NCBI GenBank assembly: GCA_009701105.1
Contig: WLKU01000078.1
Coordinates: 1 to 6,448 of the forward strand
Direction: 5' to 3'
Source of the DNA: Actinomycetota bacterium
GTDB taxonomy: Bacteria > Actinomycetota > Acidimicrobiia > Acidimicrobiales > Ilumatobacteraceae
DNA length: 6,448 nt
The stretch's first letter is position 1; each line of letters opens with the position of its first letter. The position numbers and the translations under genes are program-made. Below are positions 1-5,936 of the stretch, one piece after another. The notes beneath the pieces are model-generated. The model was not told the origin of the DNA. It saw only the letters and a list, made by a program, of their open reading frames with translations, and did not search any database.

Positions 1-859
1 ACAAAAAGAAACCAATGCCAAACTCGAAGAGTGGTTGCAGGAAAACCCAACTGAAGCGAATCGCATTGTTAAAAAAGCAGTAAGCGCAGCACAAGCTCGT
101 CTCGCTGCAAAAAATGCGCGCAATGCTGTGCGACGCAAAACTGCACTCGCGGGTGCGGGCATGCCAGACAAGTTGAAAGACTGCTCAAGCACCGACGCCA
201 GCGAAACCGAATTGTTTATTGTTGAAGGCGACTCAGCAGGCGGCACCGCTGTTGATGCACGCGATCCACGTACCCAAGCAATTTTGCCAATCCGCGGAAA
301 AATTCTCAACGTCGAGCGTGCACGCATGGACAAGATGTTGAAGAACACCGAAATCCAAACGCTCATCACCGCAATCGGTGGAGGCATCGGCAACGACGAG
401 TTCAATAGCGAAAAAGCTCGCTATCACAAAGTTGTGATTTTGGCCGACGCCGATGTCGACGGCAGCCACATCCGCACGTTGTTGCTCACATTCTTCTATC
501 GACAAATGAAACCAATGGTTGAGGCCGGATACATCTACATCGCTCAACCACCTTTGTTTTCCACTGAAATCGGTAAGAGCAAGATTTATCTCAAGGACGA
601 CGCAGCGAAAGAAAAGTTCTTGCGTGAAAACCCAAACCACAAAAAGGAATTCCAGCGCTTGAAGGGTCTTGGTGAAATGGACTGGCAAGAGTTGCGTTCC
701 ACCACCATGCACGCCGACTCTCGCACGTTGCTGCAAGTCACAGTTGACGAAGCCGCTTTGGCAGAAGACATCATGAGCGTGCTCATGGGTGATGACGTCG
801 AAAGCCGCAAATTGTTTATCCAAACCAACGCACGCGACGTGCGCAACCTCGACTTTTAA
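1..859 (+). CDS. gyrB: DNA gyrase subunit B, C-terminal part (5' end outside window)
   Basis: ATPase subunit of DNA gyrase, which with GyrA introduces negative supercoils into DNA. About 285 codons are visible, in frame from base 2 and open to the left edge, so the GHKL ATPase domain and true start lie outside. The TOPRIM domain is clear: EGDSAGG at 224-244 carries the catalytic Glu, PIRGKILNVE follows, and the metal-binding DADVDG lies at 446-463, leading into SHIRTLLLTFFYRQM. The C-terminal gyrase signature follows: RLKGLGEMDWQEL, then STTMHADSR, then MGDDVESRKLFIQTNA. The protein ends in RNLDF, close to the usual NLD(I/V/F) terminus, with no sign of truncation at the 3' end. It sits 32 bases before gyrA in the same direction, the standard actinobacterial pair. 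The residues seen fit gyrase, and the GyrA partner has a gyrase-type C-terminus, so ParE is unlikely. Confidence 0.97.
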   Translation, partial: QKETNAKLEEWLQENPTEANRIVKKAVSAAQARLAAKNARNAVRRKTALAGAGMPDKLKDCSSTDASETELFIVEGDSAGGTAVDARDPRTQAILPIRGKILNVERARMDKMLKNTEIQTLITAIGGGIGNDEFNSEKARYHKVVILADADVDGSHIRTLLLTFFYRQMKPMVEAGYIYIAQPPLFSTEIGKSKIYLKDDAAKEKFLRENPNHKKEFQRLKGLGEMDWQELRSTTMHADSRTLLQVTVDEAALAEDIMSVLMGDDVESRKLFIQTNARDVRNLDF

Positions 860-876
860 TTCGCGCAAGCTACGAC

Positions 877-882
877 GAAGGA
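877..882 (+). promoter_or_regulatory. Ribosome binding site of gyrA
   Basis: GAAGGA, containing AGGA at 879-882, lies nine bases before the ATG at 892. It decides between two overlapping ATGs: the one at 888 opens an out-of-frame 8-codon reading frame, while the one at 892 opens gyrA. It also supports the long basic N-terminal tail of GyrA being translated. Confidence 0.6.
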
Positions 883-891
883 AACAGATGT

Positions 892-3429
892 ATGGCCAGC
901 AAAAAACCAGCTAACAAGATCACAAAGAGAGTTACAAAGAAACCGTCAGCTGCTGCTGGTGCGCCACCTGTCAAACCTCCTGCAGGTCAAGAAAACCTAT
1001 TTGCCAATCCAGACTCAGTGCAGCCAGTGCAGTTGCAAGACGAAATGGAACGTTCGTTTCTTGACTATGCGATGTCGGTCATCATGTCGCGTGCACTTCC
1101 CGACGTGCGTGACGGCCTCAAGCCTGTGCACCGCCGCATCATTTGGGACATGGATCAGCAAGGATTTCGCCCTGACCGACCATTCGTAAAGTGCGCGCGC
1201 GTTACTGGCGACACGATGGCTCGTTATCACCCACACGGTGACGGCGCCATCTATGACGCTCTCGTTCGTATGGCCCAACCGTTCTCGTTGCGCCATCCAC
1301 TTATCGATTTTCACGGCAACTACGGTTCGCCCGACTTTGGTCCTGCAGCAAGTCGTTACACCGAGTCGCGCTTGCACCCACTTGCAATGCAACTGCTTGC
1401 CGACATCGACGAAGACACCGTCGATCTCATACCTACATATGACGGCACATCGGAAGAACCGATTGTGTTGCCAGCACGCTTTCCAAACTTGTTGGTCAAC
1501 GGCAGCCAAGGCATCGCCGTGGGTATGGCCACCAGCATTCCGCCACACAACTTGGGCGAAATCATTGATGCAACGTTGCATTTGCTTGAACACCCAGAAG
1601 CCACCCCAGATGATTTGATGAAGTTTGTCAACGGCCCCGACTTCCCAACCGGCGGTTTGATCTTGGGTCGTGCAGGCATCATCGACGCCTATCGCACCGG
1701 CAGAGGAAGCATCAAGACACGCGCCAAAGTTTCCATTGAAGAAGGCCGTCGTGGGCAAATGCAGATCATTGTTTCGGAATTGCCATATCAAGCAAGTTGT
1801 TCGGCAATCGCTTCGCGCATTCAAGAGTTGGTAGACGGTGGCGACCTCGATGGCATTGCTGACGTCAACGACAACTCATCGGGTGGCGAAACCAACCTGA
1901 TCATCACACTCAAGCGTGATGCCAACTCAAACGTTGTAATGAACAACTTGTTTAAGTTGACTCAGTTGCAGTCCAGTTTCCCAGTCAACATGGTGGCCTT
2001 GGTAAAGGGTGTTCCTCGCACTGTCAACTTGCGCGATGCGCTTGTCGGATACATCGATCACCAAATCGAGGTCATTACACGCAGATCCACATTCCGTTTG
2101 CAAAAGGCAAATGATCGCAACCACATTCTCGAAGGTCGGCTCAAGGCACTTAATGTCATCGACGAAATCATCAAACTGATCCGCGGTAGTGAAGACGCTG
2201 CATCAGCTAAGGAAGCGTTGATGGGCAAGAAGTATGGCTTCACCGAGCGTCAAGCCATCGACATTCTCGACATGCAGTTGCGTCAACTCACGCGATTGTC
2301 ACGCATCGATCTCGAAACCGAGCAAAAAGATGTGCTTGCACGAATTAAAGAACTGCAAGCAATTCTCAACTCGGACACCAAGTTGCGTGCGGTAATCAAC
2401 AAAGAGATGTCGGCAGTACGCGACGCCTTCGCAACACCACGCGTGTGCCAGATCACTCACGATGTTGGCGAACTCGGCGTGGAAGACCTTGTCGATGACA
2501 AAGAACTGGTCATTGTGATGACTCAGGCTCAATACATCAAGGCTGTGAGTGCAGATTCATTCCGCACTCAAGGTCGCGGTGGTCGCGGTGTGAGCGGCGC
2601 CAAGATGAAGACCGACGACATTGTGCGCAACGTGATCTTCACAACAACGCATGCGTATTTGTTGTTCTTCTCAAACCGTGGCCGTGTATATCGCTTGCGA
2701 GCACTTGAGATCCCCGAGCGTGAGCGCACTGCGAAGGGCATCCCAATCGTCAACTTGTTGCCGCTGCAACCAGGCGAGACCATTCAGGCCATTATCGACA
2801 CCCGCGAACTCGCTGGTGAGCGATTCTTGTTCTTCGCAACCAAGCAAGGTCAAGTCAAAAAGACCGCGTTTGACGAATATAACTCGAGCCGCCGTGATGG
2901 TCTCATCGCGCTGAAGTTGCGTCCAAAAGACGAACTTGTTCGCGTGATCGAAACATCGGGCACTGACGACGTGTTTATGGTGACTAAGGGTGGTCAGACA
3001 ATTCGCTTTGCCGAAAAAGGTGTGCGACCAATGGGTCGAGCAGCAGCCGGTGTGCGCGGTATGAAGTTACGCACTGCTGATGAAGTTGTAGCACTCGACA
3101 TCGCTAAGGACGACTCTGCGATCTTGTTGATCACCGAGTCTGGTTATGGCAAGCGCACACAACTCAACAACTTTGCGCGCAAAGGCCGCGGCGGTTTGGG
3201 CATGATCGGCATCAAGCTGACAGGCAAAAAAGGCAGCGTTGTTGCTGCTTTCATGGTCGGTCTTGATGACGATGTCGTTGTCGTTGCATCGGGTGGTACA
3301 ACAATTCGCACCCCAGTCAAAGAGATTTCAAGTCAAGGTCGTGCTGCCACCGGTGTGCGCATCATGAGTTTGGGTGCAGGACAAGTTGTTGCATCTGCGG
3401 CACTGGTTCTCGCTCACGACGAAGAATAA
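892..3429 (+). CDS. gyrA: DNA gyrase subunit A
   Basis: Breakage-reunion subunit of DNA gyrase, 845 residues, a normal length. The N-terminal ~57 residues are Lys/Pro/Ala-rich and probably disordered, and the core begins at LDYAMSVI. The helix-turn-helix carrying the quinolone-resistance region has YHPHGDG at 112-118, and catalytic Tyr156 follows Arg155 in AASRYTE. NLLVNGSQGIAVGMAT is typical of type IIA topoisomerases. The C-terminal beta-pinwheel carries a GyrA box, QGRGGRG at 560-566, which separates gyrase from topoisomerase IV. Weaker copies lie at 714-720 (MGRAAAG), 764-770 (KGRGGLG) and 815-821 (QGRAATG). The residue equivalent to E. coli Ser83 is Gly118, while the Asp87 equivalent (Asp122) is kept. 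The active-site region (GDGAIYDALVRMAQPFSLR) resembles actinobacterial topoisomerase IV-type proteins, but the GyrA box and adjacent gyrB argue for gyrase. It is probably co-transcribed with gyrB. Confidence 0.97.
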   Translation: MASKKPANKITKRVTKKPSAAAGAPPVKPPAGQENLFANPDSVQPVQLQDEMERSFLDYAMSVIMSRALPDVRDGLKPVHRRIIWDMDQQGFRPDRPFVKCARVTGDTMARYHPHGDGAIYDALVRMAQPFSLRHPLIDFHGNYGSPDFGPAASRYTESRLHPLAMQLLADIDEDTVDLIPTYDGTSEEPIVLPARFPNLLVNGSQGIAVGMATSIPPHNLGEIIDATLHLLEHPEATPDDLMKFVNGPDFPTGGLILGRAGIIDAYRTGRGSIKTRAKVSIEEGRRGQMQIIVSELPYQASCSAIASRIQELVDGGDLDGIADVNDNSSGGETNLIITLKRDANSNVVMNNLFKLTQLQSSFPVNMVALVKGVPRTVNLRDALVGYIDHQIEVITRRSTFRLQKANDRNHILEGRLKALNVIDEIIKLIRGSEDAASAKEALMGKKYGFTERQAIDILDMQLRQLTRLSRIDLETEQKDVLARIKELQAILNSDTKLRAVINKEMSAVRDAFATPRVCQITHDVGELGVEDLVDDKELVIVMTQAQYIKAVSADSFRTQGRGGRGVSGAKMKTDDIVRNVIFTTTHAYLLFFSNRGRVYRLRALEIPERERTAKGIPIVNLLPLQPGETIQAIIDTRELAGERFLFFATKQGQVKKTAFDEYNSSRRDGLIALKLRPKDELVRVIETSGTDDVFMVTKGGQTIRFAEKGVRPMGRAAAGVRGMKLRTADEVVALDIAKDDSAILLITESGYGKRTQLNNFARKGRGGLGMIGIKLTGKKGSVVAAFMVGLDDDVVVVASGGTTIRTPVKEISSQGRAATGVRIMSLGAGQVVASAALVLAHDEE

Positions 3430-3473
3430 TCAAGCACTTCACTCCCGATACGCCGCGCGACAACGGAAGCGCA

Positions 3474-3776
3474 GTGCTCGGCGTTCTACTGAGTTGCGCA
3501 TTTACTGCTTTGTCATTGGGTGGTCTTGTTGTTGTATCAACCCACATCATTGATCAAACACGAGCACAGATTGCCGCCGATGCGGCTGCCCTGGGAGCCG
3601 TGTATGGCGGTGAGTCAGTGGCGCGAGACATTGCATCACGCAACGGAGCACAAATGGTGAGCAGTGCAATACAAGACGATGGGGTGTATTCAGTGAGGGT
3701 GCGCGTTGGGCGTCAGTACGCCATAGCTAATGCGCGTGATAGTTGGGTCCAACAGTTGCCTACAATGTCACCGTGA
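3474..3776 (+). CDS. TadE-like (Rv3654c-type) single-pass membrane/pilin-like protein
   Basis: A 100-residue protein with an N-terminal hydrophobic helix (about 1-24), then RAQIAADAAALGA (30-42), NGA (57-59), a Val-rich strand region (71-79) and a short tail. This order matches the small actinobacterial TadE-like family (Rv3654c type, 'helicase/secretion neighborhood TadE-like'), whose relatives are pilin-like proteins linked to Tad/Flp pilus or secretion loci. No tad ATPase, TadB/C or helicase gene is near, so here it is an orphan and its role is unknown. The first conventional start is GTG at 3474, with GGAAG four bases upstream. However, the in-frame codons before it (3447-3473) read DTPRDNGSA, and D-R-G-S is the family's usual pre-helix motif, so translation may begin earlier at a rare codon. 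The stop overlaps the DUF3566 start. Family call moderate, start uncertain. Confidence 0.72.
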   Translation: MLGVLLSCAFTALSLGGLVVVSTHIIDQTRAQIAADAAALGAVYGGESVARDIASRNGAQMVSSAIQDDGVYSVRVRVGRQYAIANARDSWVQQLPTMSP

Positions 3777-4183
3777 GTACATCTCCAAAATCTGCGCCAC
3801 GCATCCGCCGGGTAACCCGTGTGATTCGCGACATCGACCCATGGTCGGTGTTTAAAGTGGGATTAGTTTTTCACTTCGTTGCCTACCTGATCATGCTTGT
3901 GGCACTGGTGTTGCTGTGGAGTGTTGCGTCAGCAACTGGCACGATTGACAACATTCAGCAATTCATGAAGTCATTCGGATGGGAATCATTTGAATTCAAG
4001 GGCGGCCAGTTGTTTGTCAATGTCATGATTCTGGGACTTCTTGGTGTGGTGTTAGCAACTGCCCTCTGGGTTCTGGCAGCCACCATTTTCAACCTGATCA
4101 CCGATCTTGTGGGTGGCATTCGCGTCACCGTGCTGGAAGAAGAGGTTGTTGTGGGCTCGGTTGAGAGTCACGGTAAGCGCTAG
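3773..4183 (+). CDS. DUF3566 family transmembrane protein
   Basis: A 136-residue integral membrane protein. A basic cytoplasmic N-terminus (about 9-20, RIRRVTRVIR) leads to the family signature IDPWSVFKVG (21-30). The first membrane helix spans about 30-53, a loop with IDNIQQF and FEFKGGQL follows, the second helix spans about 82-108, and the end is DLVGGIRVTVLEEE. This is the DUF3566 pattern. The family is typically encoded just downstream of gyrA in Actinobacteria, including Rv0007 in Mycobacterium tuberculosis. Its molecular function is not established. I chose GTG at 3773 because it forms a GTGA overlap with the preceding stop, and residue two onward (STSPKSAPR) looks like a normal N-terminus. 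An in-frame TTG at 3743 would add ten residues inside the upstream gene and is less likely. Rv0007 is longer; here only the core and a short tail are present. Confidence 0.9.
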   Translation: MSTSPKSAPRIRRVTRVIRDIDPWSVFKVGLVFHFVAYLIMLVALVLLWSVASATGTIDNIQQFMKSFGWESFEFKGGQLFVNVMILGLLGVVLATALWVLAATIFNLITDLVGGIRVTVLEEEVVVGSVESHGKR

Positions 4184-4195
4184 TAGGATTTGCGT

Positions 4196-4214
4196 CCCTG
4201 AATCAGATTCGGGG
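4196..4214 (+). other. Possible leader hairpin pairing with the 5' end of tRNA-Ile
   Basis: CCCTGAA (4196-4202) can pair with TTCGGGG (4208-4214), with one G-T wobble and a five-base loop (TCAGA) that could close by one more A-T pair. The 3' arm takes in the first four bases of the tRNA acceptor stem and the expected RNase P cut between 4210 and 4211. There is no T-run after it, so it is not an intrinsic terminator. It may be chance. Confidence 0.35.
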
Positions 4215-4284
4215 CTATAGCTCAGTTGGTTAGAGCGCATCCCTGATAAGGATGAGGTCACAAGTTCGATTCTTGTTAGCCCCA
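4211..4284 (+). tRNA. tRNA-Ile (anticodon GAT)
   Basis: A full cloverleaf can be drawn by hand. The acceptor stem GGGGCTA (4211-4217) pairs perfectly with TAGCCCC (4277-4283). The D arm is GCTC/GAGC with loop AGTTGGTTA. The anticodon stem CATCC/GGATG (4238-4242 and 4250-4254) encloses loop CTGATAA, with anticodon GAT at 4245-4247. The variable loop is AGGTC. The T arm is ACAAG/CTTGT with loop TTCGATT, and the discriminator base is A4284. It decodes ATC and ATT. CCA is not encoded and must be added by nucleotidyltransferase. It lies 27 bases after the DUF3566 stop and 13 bases before the next start, so it is probably part of a longer transcript. The tRNA-Ala that often accompanies it in Actinobacteria is not found here. 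Confidence 0.97.
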
Positions 4285-4285
4285 C

Positions 4286-4290
4286 GGAGG
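4286..4290 (+). promoter_or_regulatory. Strong ribosome binding site (GGAGG) abutting tRNA 3' end
   Basis: GGAGG lies one base after the tRNA discriminator base and seven bases before the GTG at 4298. It is the best Shine-Dalgarno match in the window and fixes the start of the small gene. An ATG at 4293 is closer but meets a stop after two codons. Confidence 0.8.
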
Positions 4291-4297
4291 TAATGCA

Positions 4298-4462
4298 GTG
4301 AATTTCATCCGACGCGTCCTGATGGTGCTCGGTATTGCGGGCATTGCTGGAGCAATTTTGAGAATCCGCGGCAAGTCTGAACCTTCAACACAGCGGGGCG
4401 GATGGCGTCCACTCAACCCACCAACTGACATCACTGCTGATCAAACAAACTCTCAGAACTAA
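4298..4462 (+). CDS. Small membrane-anchored protein (54 aa), DLW-39-like position
   Basis: GTG start with a strong GGAGG seven bases upstream; stop TAA at 4460-4462. The 54 residues begin MNFIRRVLMVLGIAGIAGAI: a short basic N-terminus, one hydrophobic helix (about 7-21), a basic stretch (LRIRGK), GGWRPL at 34-39 and a polar Thr/Asn-rich tail. Small one-helix proteins, such as those of the DLW-39 family, occur at this place next to gyrA and tRNA-Ile in many Actinobacteria. This one shares the position and general build, but I cannot show homology, and its tryptophan motif is GGWR rather than DLW. It is likely a membrane-associated protein of unknown function. It starts 13 bases after the tRNA and ends 13 bases before the dehydrogenase-like gene, in the same direction. 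The ribosome site and membrane-anchor pattern make a real gene likely despite the size. Confidence 0.75.
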   Translation: MNFIRRVLMVLGIAGIAGAILRIRGKSEPSTQRGGWRPLNPPTDITADQTNSQN

Positions 4463-4475
4463 CCGCACACAATTC

Positions 4476-5474
4476 ATGATTGGTATCTCAGGTGCTATTG
4501 GGGTAATCGGTGCAGGGGTTACCGGTTCGCGGGTAGTTGAGCATCTCGTTGCCACAAGTTCCACACCGATTCTGTTGCACGACCAAGACCTGTATGGAGC
4601 ACAACGGCTTGCCGCAGTGCACCGGTCCCACAGTGCATCAGTGAATGTCGTCGATTTCGAAACTGTTGCAACTGCATCGGTGGTAGTGCTTGCATGTGGT
4701 TCGCCGCACGCTCCACTTGCTCAACAAATGCTTGATCGCGGAGCATCGGTGGTTTCGTTAAGCGATGATGTGTCAGACGTAATGAATCTTTTGAAGATGC
4801 ACGATGAAGCGAGAGCAAAAAACAAGACGCTTCTGGTTGGCGCTGCTGCCTCACCCGGAATGACAGGGTTGTTGCTCAGTAATCTGCAATCCAACTTTGA
4901 CGAAATTGACGAAGCACATGTGGCGTTGCATGGAACAGGTGGCCCAAACTGCGCCGTGCAGCATCATCGCGCACTTGCCGGCCAGTCAATTGGTTGGCAC
5001 GACGGCGAGTGGTTGCGCAGACCCGGAGGCAGCGGACGAGAGTTGTGTTGGTTTCCAGAACCTGTTGGCGCCTACGACTGTTATCGGGCTGCAATGGCAG
5101 ATCCTGTGTTGTTGAAGCGAGCACAGCCACAACTGCAGCGCATTACTGCACGAGTTTCTGCCAATAGACGAGACCGATTTACGGCGAGGCTACCCATGCT
5201 TGTGCCACCACACGCCGAAGGTGGCATGGGTGCGCTGCGCATAGAGGTGAGAGGTTTTCGCAACGGTTCTCGCGTTGTCGAAATTGCTGGAGTTGCCGAA
5301 CGAGTTGCACAAATTGCTGGCGTTGTTGGCGCCACAACGGCACTGTTTGTGCATCGCGGACAAATAACAACCACGGGCACGTGTGTGTTGGGTCAAGATT
5401 CATTGCCTAACGCAGAAATATTGCGAGATGTGTTAACGGGTGGCATTCGACTGCACCAATTTGTGGGTACGTGA
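4476..5474 (+). CDS. Saccharopine dehydrogenase-like NAD(P)-binding protein
   Basis: A 332-residue soluble protein with an N-terminal Rossmann fold: GAGVTG at 12-17 is the dinucleotide-binding GxGxxG. LLHDQD (33-38) ends the second strand in an acidic residue, which tends to favour NAD over NADP. ASPGMTGLLL at 125-134 matches the PGxxxLL segment at the end of the cofactor domain in saccharopine dehydrogenase/reductase relatives. The C-terminal part (about 145-332) has no catalytic motif I recognise. It includes an imperfect ten-residue repeat (EIAGVAERVA, then QIAGVVGATT, 269-288). The substrate is unknown, and no lysine or polyamine gene is nearby. The ATG at 4476 has no clear ribosome site, so the start is only probable, but it directly precedes the Rossmann strand. 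The stop overlaps the start of the fur-like gene, suggesting coupled expression. A generic oxidoreductase of the Gfo/Idh type is the main alternative. Confidence 0.65.
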   Translation: MIGISGAIGVIGAGVTGSRVVEHLVATSSTPILLHDQDLYGAQRLAAVHRSHSASVNVVDFETVATASVVVLACGSPHAPLAQQMLDRGASVVSLSDDVSDVMNLLKMHDEARAKNKTLLVGAAASPGMTGLLLSNLQSNFDEIDEAHVALHGTGGPNCAVQHHRALAGQSIGWHDGEWLRRPGGSGRELCWFPEPVGAYDCYRAAMADPVLLKRAQPQLQRITARVSANRRDRFTARLPMLVPPHAEGGMGALRIEVRGFRNGSRVVEIAGVAERVAQIAGVVGATTALFVHRGQITTTGTCVLGQDSLPNAEILRDVLTGGIRLHQFVGT

Positions 5475-5920
5475 TGTCACACTTAAACCACACCGAGATT
5501 CACACAGCGGTTCACGATCTCCTGCACAATGCTGGTCAACGGTATACCGATAAGCGTCGAGTGATCATTGACATCTTGATTCGGGCGGGCAAACCAATGC
5601 CGATTACCGACATATTGGCAAAGGCAAAAGATATGCCCCAGAGCACGCTCTATCGAAATTTGCTGGTGTTGGAAGAGACATCAACTGTCGTGCGTGTAGT
5701 TACCAATGCCGACAGTGGTTGTTACGAACTAGCCGAACACCTCATGGGTCACCACCACCACATGGTGTGCTCAAAGTGTGGTGTAGTGCGAGATGTGGTG
5801 GTGCCTGAAGGTCTTGAGCACGAGTTGGACAAAGCGTTAGAAAAAGTTGCTCGCCGTGAAGGTTTTACGATTGACCGGCATCAACTCGATCTCATTGGTC
5901 GTTGCAAAAACTGCAAATAA
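5474..5920 (+). CDS. Fur-family metal-responsive transcriptional regulator
   Basis: A 148-residue metal-dependent repressor-like protein, the usual Fur length. The N-terminal winged helix contains YTDKRRVIIDILIRAGKPM and the recognition-helix segment PQSTLYRNLLVLEE (55-68). The dimerisation/metal domain has GHHHHMVCSKCG (92-103) and ends GRCKNCK. Cys99/Cys102 and Cys144/Cys147 form the two pairs of a structural Zn site. The His93-96 cluster, Asp107 and His136 are candidate regulatory metal ligands. The HHHH-x2-C-x2-C pattern recalls actinobacterial Zur (FurB), but Fur, Zur, PerR and Mur cannot be separated safely here. The start is GTG at 5471 (GTGA overlap) or ATG at 5474 (TGATG overlap with the upstream stop); I chose ATG. 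Either way it appears translationally coupled to the dehydrogenase-like gene. No Fur or Zur box was seen nearby, so targets are unknown. Confidence 0.92.
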   Translation: MSHLNHTEIHTAVHDLLHNAGQRYTDKRRVIIDILIRAGKPMPITDILAKAKDMPQSTLYRNLLVLEETSTVVRVVTNADSGCYELAEHLMGHHHHMVCSKCGVVRDVVVPEGLEHELDKALEKVARREGFTIDRHQLDLIGRCKNCK

Positions 5921-5936
5921 ACAAATTGAATTGTTT
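5919..5936. terminator. Possible weak bidirectional terminator between convergent genes
   Basis: AAACAA (5919-5924) and TTGTTT (5931-5936) form a six-pair AT-rich stem with a six-base loop (ATTGAA), followed by TTATT on the + strand and preceded by an A-rich run that reads as T-rich on the other strand. It covers the 15 bases between the two stops. The single G-C pair makes it weak, and it may be only AT-rich spacer. Confidence 0.25.

Noticed and set aside
233..868. Minus-strand open frame of 211 codons opposite gyrB
   Set aside because: Fully antisense to the TOPRIM-containing part of gyrB; no motif, no ribosome site, composition typical of a shadow frame.
888..914. Eight-codon reading frame from the ATG at 888, overlapping the gyrA start
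   Set aside because: It is out of frame and only five bases from the AGGA, while 892 has better spacing and the gyrA frame. A regulatory mini-ORF is possible but nothing supports it.
1015..1824. Long open frame of 269 codons on the minus strand inside gyrA
   Set aside because: It lies fully antisense to the catalytic core of gyrA, has no recognisable domain and is His/Cys/Trp-rich in a way typical of shadow translation.
4211..4284. tRNA-Ile as a phage or island attachment site
   Set aside because: No integrase, no duplicated tRNA 3' end and no foreign-looking genes are present beside it.
5281..5325. Direct repeat with a 30-base period (AAATTGCTGG at 5281 and 5311)
   Set aside because: It falls inside the dehydrogenase-like gene and encodes a ten-residue protein repeat (IAGV); it looks like a repetitive helix rather than a DNA element.
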